This document shows, one piece after another, positions 1 through 5,920 of a stretch of DNA of 18,368 nucleotides. Location of the stretch: the NCBI GenBank assembly GCA_902773415.1, contig CACYEE010000037.1, positions 1 through 18,368 of the forward strand, read 5' to 3'. A program made the translations under genes and the position numbers. Below the pieces are notes generated by a model. The model was not told where the DNA came from. It saw only the letters and a program-made list of their open reading frames with translations, and did no database searches. Within the stretch, counting starts at the first letter, position 1. Each line of letters opens with the position of its first letter. This stretch comes from an uncultured Actinomyces sp. (GTDB taxonomy: Bacteria > Actinomycetota > Actinomycetes > Actinomycetales > Actinomycetaceae).

Positions 1-1
1 C

Positions 2-124
2 AGCCAAGGAAAACGACACAACCAAGCCCTCATCGCCCTCGCCCACCGAAGAACCGCCGTCCTACACGCCATGCTCAGAGACGGCACTTTCTACGAAAAC
101 AAACCCACCAAACTAGCCGCCTAA
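2..124 (+). pseudogene. IS110-family transposase, C-terminal fragment (5' part outside window)
   Basis: An open frame runs in from the left edge to a TAA at 122-124 and encodes about 40 residues. They include GKRHNQALIALAHRR and AMLRDGTFYE, which match the conserved C-terminal end of IS110-family transposases (DEDD catalytic domain plus a serine-containing Tnp2 domain). Only the tail is in the window, so it cannot be said whether the full gene is intact upstream; it is listed here as a fragment. The element's right end probably lies in the short non-coding stretch that follows (125-165), which carries a run of ten C and seven A just before the stop codon of the minus-strand gene ending at 170. 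The family call is from recognised C-terminal wording, not a search. Confidence 0.7.
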
Positions 125-169
125 GACTTGACAAACAACATAGGGGCACCCCCCCCCCAAAAAAATCGT
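125..169. other. Probable right end of the IS110-like element, with C10/A7 homopolymer tract
   Basis: Between the transposase stop (122-124) and the stop codon of the next gene (170-172, minus strand) lie only 45 nt. They include a run of ten C (149-158) followed by seven A (159-165). IS110 elements usually lack obvious terminal inverted repeats, so the exact boundary cannot be drawn from one copy. The insertion sits against the 3' end of the neighbouring gene and may have defined its last codons. Confidence 0.4.
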
Positions 170-574
170 TTAGGGGAGGGGGCGGGAGAGTTCGTCCGCG
201 GCGGCGGCAAGCGGGGCGAACAGGGCGACGACGTCGGCGTACGTCGCCCGCGCGAAGGCGATTGTTGCGCGAAGCTCGAGTTTGCCGTTCGCGACCGCGA
301 CGTCGCCTATTGCGAGCCGGGAAGTCTCGTCGAGAATCGCGGCGACGGCATCCGGGGTCGCCGCATGCGAAATCGGGGCGCTCACGTGCGCAACCGGGCC
401 GAGCCCGGACACCTCGGCGCAACGCACGAACACCTCGCCGGCGCGCTTCTCGCCGCGGAAGGGAATTTCGACGCGCAGAGCGCCGCCGGGGGCGTCCGTG
501 GCCCCGGCGATGCCGAGCAGGAGGTCTTCGAGGCGTTCGACCGAGCCGAGCGGACGGTTCTTCTTTCCGAACAT
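170..574 (-). CDS. Small YbjN/type-III-chaperone-like protein (paralog 1)
   Basis: Encodes 134 residues starting MFGKKNRPLGSVERLED. I chose the ATG at 572-574 because a strong ribosome binding site, GAAGGAG, lies 4 nt upstream. The longer frame would begin inside the hairpin at 602-669. No signal peptide or membrane helix is visible, so it should be cytoplasmic. The pattern is an alternating beta segment (LRVEIPF, then EVFVRCAEV), then AAILDETSRLAIGDVAVANG, and a C-terminal helix ending AAAADELSRPL. This resembles the YbjN / CesT-like chaperone fold and matches the pattern of the gene at 671-1156, so the two look like diverged paralogs. YbjN-domain proteins have no settled biochemical role. 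It is the last gene of the RidA cluster on this strand. The C-terminus abuts the IS110 end and may have been altered by it. Confidence 0.65.
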   Translation of the reverse strand: MFGKKNRPLGSVERLEDLLLGIAGATDAPGGALRVEIPFRGEKRAGEVFVRCAEVSGLGPVAHVSAPISHAATPDAVAAILDETSRLAIGDVAVANGKLELRATIAFARATYADVVALFAPLAAAADELSRPLP

Positions 575-601
575 CGTGTCTCCTTCTCGCCGCTCTCGCT
601 C

Positions 602-669
602 CCTCCCGATTGGGGACGGGCCCCGTTCGGGAGGTTTCTCCGTTTTGGGGCCCGTCCCCAAACGGGAGG
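602..669 (-). repeat. Long hairpin (23-bp arms, one mismatch) between the two YbjN-like genes
   Basis: Arms 602-624 and 647-669 are inverted complements over 23 nt with one mismatch, around a 22-nt loop. The inner part contains GGGGACGGGCCCC and its complement. On the minus strand it starts 1 nt after the stop codon of the upstream gene (671-673) and ends 27 nt before the next ATG (574). It has no U-tract, so it is not a classic intrinsic terminator. It could tune the ratio of the two products by partial termination, or protect the upstream mRNA. The GGGGAC core recurs in other intergenic repeats of this window. Confidence 0.75.
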
Positions 670-670
670 T

Positions 671-1156
671 TCAGGTGGGCGGCGTGCCTGCCAGCTCCGC
701 AACCAACGTCGCGGCCTCGGCAGCCGCGAGCCGAACCGTCGCCTCCAGCGTGGCGGGATCCACGCCCGGCAGCGGAAGCGAATCGTGGACGTGCAGGTGT
801 TCGCCAAGCAGGCGCAAGCCGCCGACCGGCATGGAATCCATGAGCGTGGCGGCATCGAGCGCGCGCTCGCGCGCAACTCCGAGCAGCGGCGCCGCCACAT
901 GCACGCGCTCGCTCGCCCTGGCACCGACCGAACGCCCGTGATAGACGGTGGCCGGATGGGTTGCGGGGGCACCGAAACCAGCGTCGGGACCGGCTGCGGC
1001 CCGCGTCGCGCCCGAACCCGCGTCGTCCCGCCCCTCGGTCCGCGCCGGCGCGACGGGAACCCGCAAGCGCATGTGGGCTTCGCAGGCGGCGTCGCCCTCG
1101 AAGCGCGAACGCAGGAACACGACGGCGGCCTCGAAGGTGTCGAGCGTGTCAGGCAA
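671..1156 (-). CDS. YbjN/type-III-chaperone-like protein (paralog 2), probable TTG start
   Basis: About 161 residues. The open frame extends further upstream, but that part lies inside the RidA gene. I place the start at the TTG at 1154-1156, giving an 8-nt overlap with the RidA stop (1149-1151); a purine-rich GGCGGAG lies 7 nt upstream, which suggests translational coupling. A second TTG at 1160-1162 is possible. The C-terminal half (TLMDSMPVGGLRLLGEHLHV, then HDSLPLPGVD, then a long Ala-rich helix) fits the YbjN / CesT-like pattern: a short strand, a G-x-L turn, a strand with an LPL motif and a terminal helix. The middle (about residues 38-65) is a low-complexity Ala/Gly/Arg linker. No membrane segment. 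Function unknown; it may pair with the next gene (170-574), whose pattern it shares. Confidence 0.65.
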   Translation of the reverse strand: MPDTLDTFEAAVVFLRSRFEGDAACEAHMRLRVPVAPARTEGRDDAGSGATRAAAGPDAGFGAPATHPATVYHGRSVGARASERVHVAAPLLGVARERALDAATLMDSMPVGGLRLLGEHLHVHDSLPLPGVDPATLEATVRLAAAEAATLVAELAGTPPT

Positions 1157-1607
1157 GGGCAAACTCCGCCTCGACCTCGACCGAAGCGTCCAGCGGCAGC
1201 GCCGCGACGCCGACGGCCGAACGGGCGTGAGCGTCGCCGAACACCTTCCCGAACAGCTCGGAGGCGCCATTGACGACGGCGGGCTGGCCGAAGAAGTCCG
1301 GCTTCGAGCTGACGAAGCCGACGACCTTGACGCAGCCGGCGAGCCTGTCGAGTCCGCCGGCTGCCTGCGCGGCGGCGGCCAGGCAGTTCAAGGCGCAGAC
1401 CTCGGCGGCCTGCGCGGCCGTCTCGGGAGAAGTGCCGCCCTCGCCGACGGCTCCGGTGCAGGCCAGTTCGCCATCGACGAAGGCCAGCTGGCCGGAGGTG
1501 CGCACGACGCCGCGGTCGACGACGGCCGGCGTGTAGGCGGCTACCGGGGCGGCGACGTTCGGCAGTTCAAGGCCAAGGGCGGCGAGGTTTTCGGACGGAG
1601 TGGGCAT
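1149..1607 (-). CDS. RidA (YjgF/YER057c/UK114) family protein
   Basis: Encodes 152 residues. Members with the catalytic arginine hydrolyse reactive enamine/imine intermediates released by PLP enzymes such as threonine dehydratase; others in the family have no known activity. Recognisable parts are VVRTSGQLAFVDGELACTG (residues 34-52), the helix rich in AAEVCALNCLAA, VVGFVSS, and the C-terminal HARSAVGVAALPLDASVEVE (128-147), where R129 is in the position of the family's conserved arginine. It belongs to the slightly longer RidA subgroup (about 150 residues). The ATG at 1605-1607 is preceded by AAAGGA 6 nt upstream. It is first in a three-gene minus-strand cluster and its 3' end overlaps the next gene. 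Cytoplasmic, usually a trimer. Family call is firm; exact substrate is not. Confidence 0.88.
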   Translation of the reverse strand: MPTPSENLAALGLELPNVAAPVAAYTPAVVDRGVVRTSGQLAFVDGELACTGAVGEGGTSPETAAQAAEVCALNCLAAAAQAAGGLDRLAGCVKVVGFVSSKPDFFGQPAVVNGASELFGKVFGDAHARSAVGVAALPLDASVEVEAEFALA

Positions 1608-1729
1608 GGCGAATCCTTTCGCTTGGAGGCTTCCGGGGCCAGCCTATCGGGTCTGGCCTCCGGGCGCATCGGGCGCACGCAGGACGGCGCGGGAAGGCGC
1701 GACGGGCCGGACCGGCCGCCTGCTCGACG

Positions 1730-1789
1730 ACTTTGGCCTTGCGGCGTTTCGTCGACGGTTTCGCATGCGATATGCCGCGATGCCAAAGT
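1730..1789. repeat. Interrupted stem-loop upstream of murT
   Basis: ACTTTGGC (1730-1737) pairs with GCCAAAGT (1782-1789), and GCGGC (1741-1745) with GCCGC (1774-1778), across a symmetrical 3-nt internal loop. The 28-nt apical loop contains the self-complementary TCGCATGCGA (1761-1770). It could be a leader RNA structure or a terminator-like remnant; it matches no riboswitch I can name. Confidence 0.5.
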
Positions 1790-1812
1790 TGCGGGAAGGA
1801 GCCGTCCCAGAA

Positions 1813-1950
1813 GAATGCCCGGATCTGGCCGGGACGGGAACCGGCACGTTGTTCAAATCGTCGCCCCGGTTGTTTGCGCAGGCGGGAGAGCCGGGTGCCG
1901 GGAACGGGGACCGTCCCCGATGCGACGCTGGCCTGTCCCCTTTGCGACAT
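1813..1950 (+). repeat. Dispersed intergenic repeat, copy 1
   Basis: One of three related copies (others at about 9070-9204, inverted, and 18110-18247). Shared blocks include a TTTGCGCAGG segment, a GGAGAGCCGG segment, the near-palindrome GGGGACCGTCCCC (1906-1918), then a GATGCGAC segment and a final GTCCCCTTTGCGACA segment (1935-1949). No reading frame is needed to explain the conservation. Confidence 0.75.
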
Positions 1951-2013
1951 GCCCCTGGCTTCCGCGTCGCGAAATGCACACGGGAGCGGGCAAGCCCTCT
2001 TGAGGTCGAGAGA

Positions 2014-2019
2014 TAGACT
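2014..2019 (+). promoter_or_regulatory. Candidate -10 box for a leaderless murT transcript
   Basis: TAGACT is followed by exactly 6 nt and the ATG of murT, and no Shine-Dalgarno sequence is present. That spacing puts the transcription start at or next to the A of ATG. No good -35 is visible. Confidence 0.5.
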
Positions 2020-2025
2020 CGCCTC

Positions 2026-3393
2026 ATGATCAGAACAAAGCTCGCCATCGCCGCGGTCAAGGCCATCGCCCCCGTCCTGCGTCGCCTCGGAAAGGGCGGC
2101 ACCACCCTGCCCGGACGCATCGCCCTCAAGCTCGACCCGCAGATCCTCGCCAAGGTCTCCAAGGGCCTGCGCGTCACCGTCGTGACCGGCACGAACGGCA
2201 AGACCACCACCTCGCGCATGATCGAGGAAACCTTCGCCCGCTCCGGCTACCGCTACTTCTCCAACAAGGCCGGCGCCAACGTCGAATGGGGCATCGCCGG
2301 CATGTTCGTCGAAAACGCCTCGCTGTCCGGCGCCTCGAAGTACACGCACGCCGTCGTCGAATGCGACGAAGCCCATCTGCACCTCGTCGGCCCCAACATG
2401 CCCGTCGAAACGCTCGTCGTCACCAACATCTTCGCCGACCAGCTCGACCGCTTCGGGACCATCGAGAACATCGTTGCCAAGATCCGCTCCGGTGTCGACC
2501 TCATGCCCGAAGCGACCCTTGTCCTGAACGCCGACTGCTCCCTGACCTCCTCCCTCGGCGAGAACGTCCCCAACAAGGTCGTGCGCTTCGGCCTCGACAC
2601 CCCCGCCTACGAAGGCGAACTCGCCGAAAAGTCCGACGCCCCCACCTGCATCAAGTGCGGCGCCGACCTCGAATACTCCTTCCGCACCTTCGGCCACCTC
2701 GGCGGCTGGTCCTGCCCCGGCTGCGGCTACGCCCGCACCGAGCCCGACGTCGCCGTCACCGAAATCCTCGCCTCCGGCATGGATTCGTCCAAGGTCCGCC
2801 TCGCCATCGACGGCGACGAGCACGAGGCCGGCATCTGCGTGCCCGGCGCCTACAACATCTACAACGCCGCCGCCGCGGCGGCCGCGGCCAAGGCGAGCGG
2901 CGTCGCCACCTCGACGATCCTCGAATCCCTCGCCGACTTCCAGGTCGGCTTCGGCCGCGCCGAGGAAATCGCGCTCGGCGCAACGAAGCTGCGCATGCTG
3001 CTCGTCAAGAACGGCGCCGGCTACAACCAGGTCATCAACATGCTGGCCGGCGACGACCGCGAGGTCCAGCTCGCCTTCATCCTCAACAACCGCATCGCCG
3101 ACGGCACCGACGTGTCCTGGATCGAGGACGTCAACTTTGAAAAGCTCGCCGCCCAGGCCGAGCGCTTCGGCACCGTGTACGTCACCGGCATGAAAGCCGA
3201 CGTGCTCGCCGCGCGCCTGGTCAAGGCCGGCTTCGCCGAGGCCGACGTCGTGGTGCTGCCGGACAACGAGGCGCTGCTTGACAAGCTCGAAGCCACGTCC
3301 AGGCCCACATATCTCATGCCCAGCTACACCGGCATGATGGAATCGCGCGAAGCCATCGCCAAGCGCGTGGATCTCAAGGCCATCTACGAGTAG
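2026..3393 (+). CDS. murT: MurT, Mur-ligase-like subunit of lipid II isoglutaminyl synthase
   Basis: Encodes 455 residues, the usual MurT length. With the glutaminase GatD, MurT amidates the D-glutamate alpha-carboxyl of the lipid II stem peptide to D-isoglutamine at the inner face of the membrane, a step needed for efficient cross-linking. The Mur-ligase P-loop GTNGKTTT is at residues 55-62, the central ligase domain carries VVECDEAHLHL (110-120) and TNIFADQLDRFG (133-144), and a zinc ribbon is formed by C208/C211 and C230/C233. The C-terminal DUF1727 domain starts near GFGRAEEI (308-315), followed by DVSWIED (362-368); in characterised MurT-GatD complexes an aspartate in this region completes the GatD active site. 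The ATG has no ribosome binding site but sits 6 nt after a TAGACT box. gatD, normally the next gene, is absent from this window. Confidence 0.93.
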   Translation: MIRTKLAIAAVKAIAPVLRRLGKGGTTLPGRIALKLDPQILAKVSKGLRVTVVTGTNGKTTTSRMIEETFARSGYRYFSNKAGANVEWGIAGMFVENASLSGASKYTHAVVECDEAHLHLVGPNMPVETLVVTNIFADQLDRFGTIENIVAKIRSGVDLMPEATLVLNADCSLTSSLGENVPNKVVRFGLDTPAYEGELAEKSDAPTCIKCGADLEYSFRTFGHLGGWSCPGCGYARTEPDVAVTEILASGMDSSKVRLAIDGDEHEAGICVPGAYNIYNAAAAAAAAKASGVATSTILESLADFQVGFGRAEEIALGATKLRMLLVKNGAGYNQVINMLAGDDREVQLAFILNNRIADGTDVSWIEDVNFEKLAAQAERFGTVYVTGMKADVLAARLVKAGFAEADVVVLPDNEALLDKLEATSRPTYLMPSYTGMMESREAIAKRVDLKAIYE

Positions 3394-3420
3394 GCCCTGG
3401 GGTTTCGGTGCCGGCGACGG

Positions 3421-3450
3421 GCGGCCCGGAGGCTTCGGCTTTCGGGCCGC
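3421..3450 (+). terminator. Possible murT terminator hairpin
   Basis: GCGGCCCG (3421-3428) pairs with CGGGCCGC (3443-3450) around a 14-nt loop, 27 nt after the murT stop. It lacks a U-tract, so it would be a weak or non-canonical terminator. Confidence 0.45.
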
Positions 3451-3459
3451 GCGCCGTTT

Positions 3460-3623
3460 GGGGCGTCGGTTGGCGACGCGGGTGCGTGCGAGACCCGCGA
3501 AACCGGGCGACGCGGGTGCGGGCCTTCTTGCGTCGGGCGGTCTGCGGCTTGCCCTCGCGTGAAAGTCCGGGTCGCGCCCGGGGCGTCGGTTGGCGACGCG
3601 GGTGCGTGCGAGACCCGCGAAAC
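3460..3623. repeat. 44-bp exact direct repeat with 120-bp period
   Basis: The 44 bases at 3460-3503 are repeated without change at 3580-3623, exactly 120 bp apart. A shorter part of the unit (GACGCGGGTGCG) appears a third time in between, near 3508-3520. This fits a recent local duplication or a decayed tandem repeat. Confidence 0.85.
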
Positions 3624-3721
3624 GCCGCCGTGTCGCCCCGGTCCGGCAAGGCAGGCATCCTTCGGAGCATGCCGCGTCGCCGTCCCCGACCGTTCGGCCA
3701 TGCAGAAGGCGGGGCAGACGC

Positions 3722-3727
3722 TAGGCT
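3722..3727 (+). promoter_or_regulatory. Candidate -10 box for a leaderless lipid kinase transcript
   Basis: TAGGCT followed by 6 nt and the ATG at 3734, with no Shine-Dalgarno sequence. Same arrangement as at murT, upp and the gene starting at 8963. Confidence 0.45.
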
Positions 3728-3733
3728 GGACCC

Positions 3734-4867
3734 ATGAAGTGGGCACTCGGAATCGCAATCGTTGCGCTCGCGGTGGCCATCGCGGCCCTCGTCGTCGCCT
3801 GGCGGACCCGCCTCGCCGTGTGGCGCATGGAAGCCGAGCGTTCCCGCGAAGGGCCGATCGCGATCACAGGCGCCCCGCAGCATGACTCCGGTCCGGTCGC
3901 CGTCGTCTACAATCCGTCGAAAAAGGCCGACTGGCAGGCCCTTCGCGCCGAGGTCGACGCCGCCGCGGCCGCTGCCGGATACCCCGAAACCGTCTGGATT
4001 CCCACCTCCGTCGAAGACCCCGGAGCCGGCCAGGCGCGCAAGGCTCTCGCCCTTGCGCCCGCCCTCGTCATCGCCGCCGGCGGCGACGGCACCGTCAGGC
4101 TCGTCGCGGGCGAGCTCGCGGGAACCGGCGTGCCGCTGGGGCTCCTGCCCGTCGGAACCGGCAACCTGCTGGCCCGCAACCTCGACCTTCCTCTCGGAAA
4201 CCGCCGTCGCCTCGCCGAAATCGCGCTTACCGGCCGCACCCGCGCACTCGACATGTGCCGTCTCTTCGCGCCGGAACTGCCTGCCGGCGAACGCGAGGCG
4301 ATTCTTGGCGCGGGCGGCCTCGTATTCGAGGGCAGCGTGCCGTTCCTCGTGATTTCCGGCATCGGCTTCGATGCCGAAGTCATGGCCGGGGCGAACCCGA
4401 ACCTGAAATCCTCCCTTGGCTGGAGCGCCTATCTCGTCTCCGGCATCCAGCATCTGCGCGACCGCAAACTTCGCGGCCGCATCCGCGCCGGAGGGTCGAG
4501 CGTGGAGGTCGAGGCCCGCTCGGTCATGTTCGCCAATTGCGGCGAGCTCGCGGGCGGCTTCGTGCTCGCCCCGAATGCGCGGCCCGACGACGGCTGGCTT
4601 GACATTACCGTGATGGATACGAAAGGCGGCCTGATCGGGTGGGGCGACCTCGTGCGCCGGGTGAGCCTCCAGGGCATCGGGGCCGCCGAATCCGTGGCGG
4701 AGAAGGTTCTGCCCGAGGTGGGCTCGCTCGAAATTCGCCGTTCGCGTTCGATTACGGTCGAAACCGAGACCCTTGAGCAGGTCGAGGCCGACGGCGACCT
4801 GCTTGGTTTTGCGCGCGAAGTGACGGCCACCGTCGAGCATGGCGCGCTCGCGGTGCGCATCCCGTAG
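3734..4867 (+). CDS. Diacylglycerol/lipid kinase family protein (DAGK catalytic domain)
   Basis: Encodes 377 residues. Members phosphorylate diacylglycerol or related lipids with ATP at the inner membrane face. Residues 1-22 form a hydrophobic N-terminal anchor, which is an addition to the usual soluble bacterial DgkB/YegS plan. The catalytic domain starts at VAVVYNPSK (55-63); GGDGT (116-120) is the nucleotide-binding motif and PVGTGNLLARNL (139-150) the conserved following loop. The C-terminal beta-rich domain has the family's FANCGELAGG-type and APNARPDDGWLDI segments and a late VEADGDLLG. The start is the ATG at 3734, 6 nt after a TAGGCT box. It is a single gene, followed 10 nt after its stop by a 29-nt palindrome that may end the transcript. 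The exact lipid substrate cannot be told from sequence. Confidence 0.88.
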   Translation: MKWALGIAIVALAVAIAALVVAWRTRLAVWRMEAERSREGPIAITGAPQHDSGPVAVVYNPSKKADWQALRAEVDAAAAAAGYPETVWIPTSVEDPGAGQARKALALAPALVIAAGGDGTVRLVAGELAGTGVPLGLLPVGTGNLLARNLDLPLGNRRRLAEIALTGRTRALDMCRLFAPELPAGEREAILGAGGLVFEGSVPFLVISGIGFDAEVMAGANPNLKSSLGWSAYLVSGIQHLRDRKLRGRIRAGGSSVEVEARSVMFANCGELAGGFVLAPNARPDDGWLDITVMDTKGGLIGWGDLVRRVSLQGIGAAESVAEKVLPEVGSLEIRRSRSITVETETLEQVEADGDLLGFAREVTATVEHGALAVRIP

Positions 4868-4877
4868 GCGCATGCGC

Positions 4878-4906
4878 GTATCAAAGGGGTCAGACCCCTT
4901 TGATAC
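4878..4906. repeat. 29-nt perfect palindromic element, copy 1
   Basis: Arms of 14 nt (GTATCAAAGGGGTC and its exact complement) around a single central A. Identical copies are at 13638-13666 and 18267-18295. It lies 10 nt after the lipid kinase stop and could act as a terminator-like hairpin. It is followed at 4913 by a GGGGACGCTCCCC near-palindrome also related to the larger dispersed repeat. Confidence 0.92.
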
Positions 4907-5084
4907 GGCCCGGGGACGCTCCCCCGATGCGGCACCCGACGGTGGCCGTTCTCGCGCGCGGTTTCGGGCCGGCGGCACCGCAAACCGCGTAGGCTTGTGG
5001 CAGCGCCGGGCCTGCCGGCGCGCCGCACCAGCCAGCCGACGCGGGCATTCGGGTCCCGCGTCGCACAAAGAGAAACGGAGCGAC

Positions 5085-5909
5085 ATGGCTCAGCGACGCG
5101 AAGACATCGAATTCGTTGCCCGCCCCTTCGAGGGGCTTGAACGCGAGGCGGAACTGGTGGCGATGCGCGAACTTCTCCCGCTCGCGACGATGCCCGCGAC
5201 CCTCGCGAAAGAACACGGCTCCGAGGAAATCCTCATTGCGACGATTCTTCCGCAGCTGGCGGCGGCCCTGCGCCGCGAGGACGGCATGCTGCTTGTCGCC
5301 ATGCAGGTGGCGACATCCTCCCCGGACGCCTCGCTCGACCTCGCCTCGCGCATCATCGCCGGCCTGAAGCTCAAGCCCGGCGAGTTCTACCATCAGACGG
5401 ACCTGCCCGAACGCGGCCCGAGGCTCGGCGGGGTCGTCGCCTCCTTCGGCGAACTCGAACTGTTCGAGGAGCCGGCATACTGGATGACGCCCGACGAAGC
5501 CGAAAAGCCGGAGAATCGCGAGGCGCTCGAAGACGTACGCTCCCGGCTTGTGCCGACCGTCGAGGTCGAGGGGTGCAAGGGCGCCTACTGGTGCCGCATG
5601 AGCCGCGAGTTCCTGCGGTGGGTGCGCCACGAGGAGCCCGACGCGATCCTCGACGCGCTGGCCCGCCTGCGCGCCGCCCGCGCCCTCAACTTCGACGGCG
5701 CGAAGAAGTTCGCGGGCGCCTTCCGCGCCTACGGCCTGTTCATCCCGGTGTGGGAGCTCCGGCGCGGCGTCGAAGCGGACGAGCTGCCCGAGGCGCTCGC
5801 CGAGTTCGAGGAGCGTTTCGAGGAGGCCCTGGCCAGCACGGATCCGTTGAGCTACGACGAAAAGCGGGCGCGAGAAGGCCTCGTTTCGCGCCAGGTGACC
5901 TTGCGTTAG
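5085..5909 (+). CDS. DUF5926 family protein
   Basis: Encodes 274 residues starting MAQRREDIEFVARPFEGLE. The opening pattern, RPFEGLEREAELVAMRELLPLATMPATL (about 13-40), is the recognisable signature of the actinobacterial DUF5926 family; members are sometimes misannotated as SecA or topoisomerase. No membrane segment or known catalytic motif is visible. The middle has PGEFYHQTDLPERGPRLGG and GAYWCRMSREFLRW, and the end is a charged helix. The family usually has an N-terminal basic tail, which is short here. The start at 5085 has GGAG 4 nt upstream. The stop is 11 nt before the GT2 gene, so the two are probably co-transcribed. The function is unknown; pairing with a glycosyltransferase hints at envelope or glycan work, but that is inference. 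Confidence 0.8.
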   Translation: MAQRREDIEFVARPFEGLEREAELVAMRELLPLATMPATLAKEHGSEEILIATILPQLAAALRREDGMLLVAMQVATSSPDASLDLASRIIAGLKLKPGEFYHQTDLPERGPRLGGVVASFGELELFEEPAYWMTPDEAEKPENREALEDVRSRLVPTVEVEGCKGAYWCRMSREFLRWVRHEEPDAILDALARLRAARALNFDGAKKFAGAFRAYGLFIPVWELRRGVEADELPEALAEFEERFEEALASTDPLSYDEKRAREGLVSRQVTLR

Positions 5910-5920
5910 GGGAAGGGACG

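Larger units (their letters stand above)
1608..2025. other. Intergenic region (418 bp) holding a stem-loop, a dispersed repeat and the murT promoter
   Basis: This divergent gap between ridA and murT has no convincing ORF. It contains an interrupted inverted repeat at 1730-1789, copy 1 of a roughly 135-bp dispersed repeat at about 1813-1950, and a TAGACT -10 box just before murT. Nothing else is recognised. Confidence 0.7.
3394..3733. other. Intergenic region (340 bp) with hairpin and exact long direct repeat
   Basis: No credible gene. It holds a hairpin just after murT (3421-3450) and a 44-bp exact direct repeat (3460-3503 and 3580-3623). Short frames here are read-through of the repeat in Arg-rich frames. 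Confidence 0.65.

Noticed and set aside
128..1273. 381-residue plus-strand frame at the left end
   Set aside because: Antisense to the YbjN-like genes and part of ridA; no recognisable domain and a poor start.
1730..1789. Known riboswitch upstream of murT
   Set aside because: The stem-loop does not match a riboswitch class I recognise, and the murT -10 box lies downstream of it, so it would not be in the leader.
4878..4906. Palindromes as ordinary intrinsic terminators
   Set aside because: No T-tract follows, one copy lies between divergent genes and two related ones lie inside a coding sequence, so termination cannot be their only explanation.
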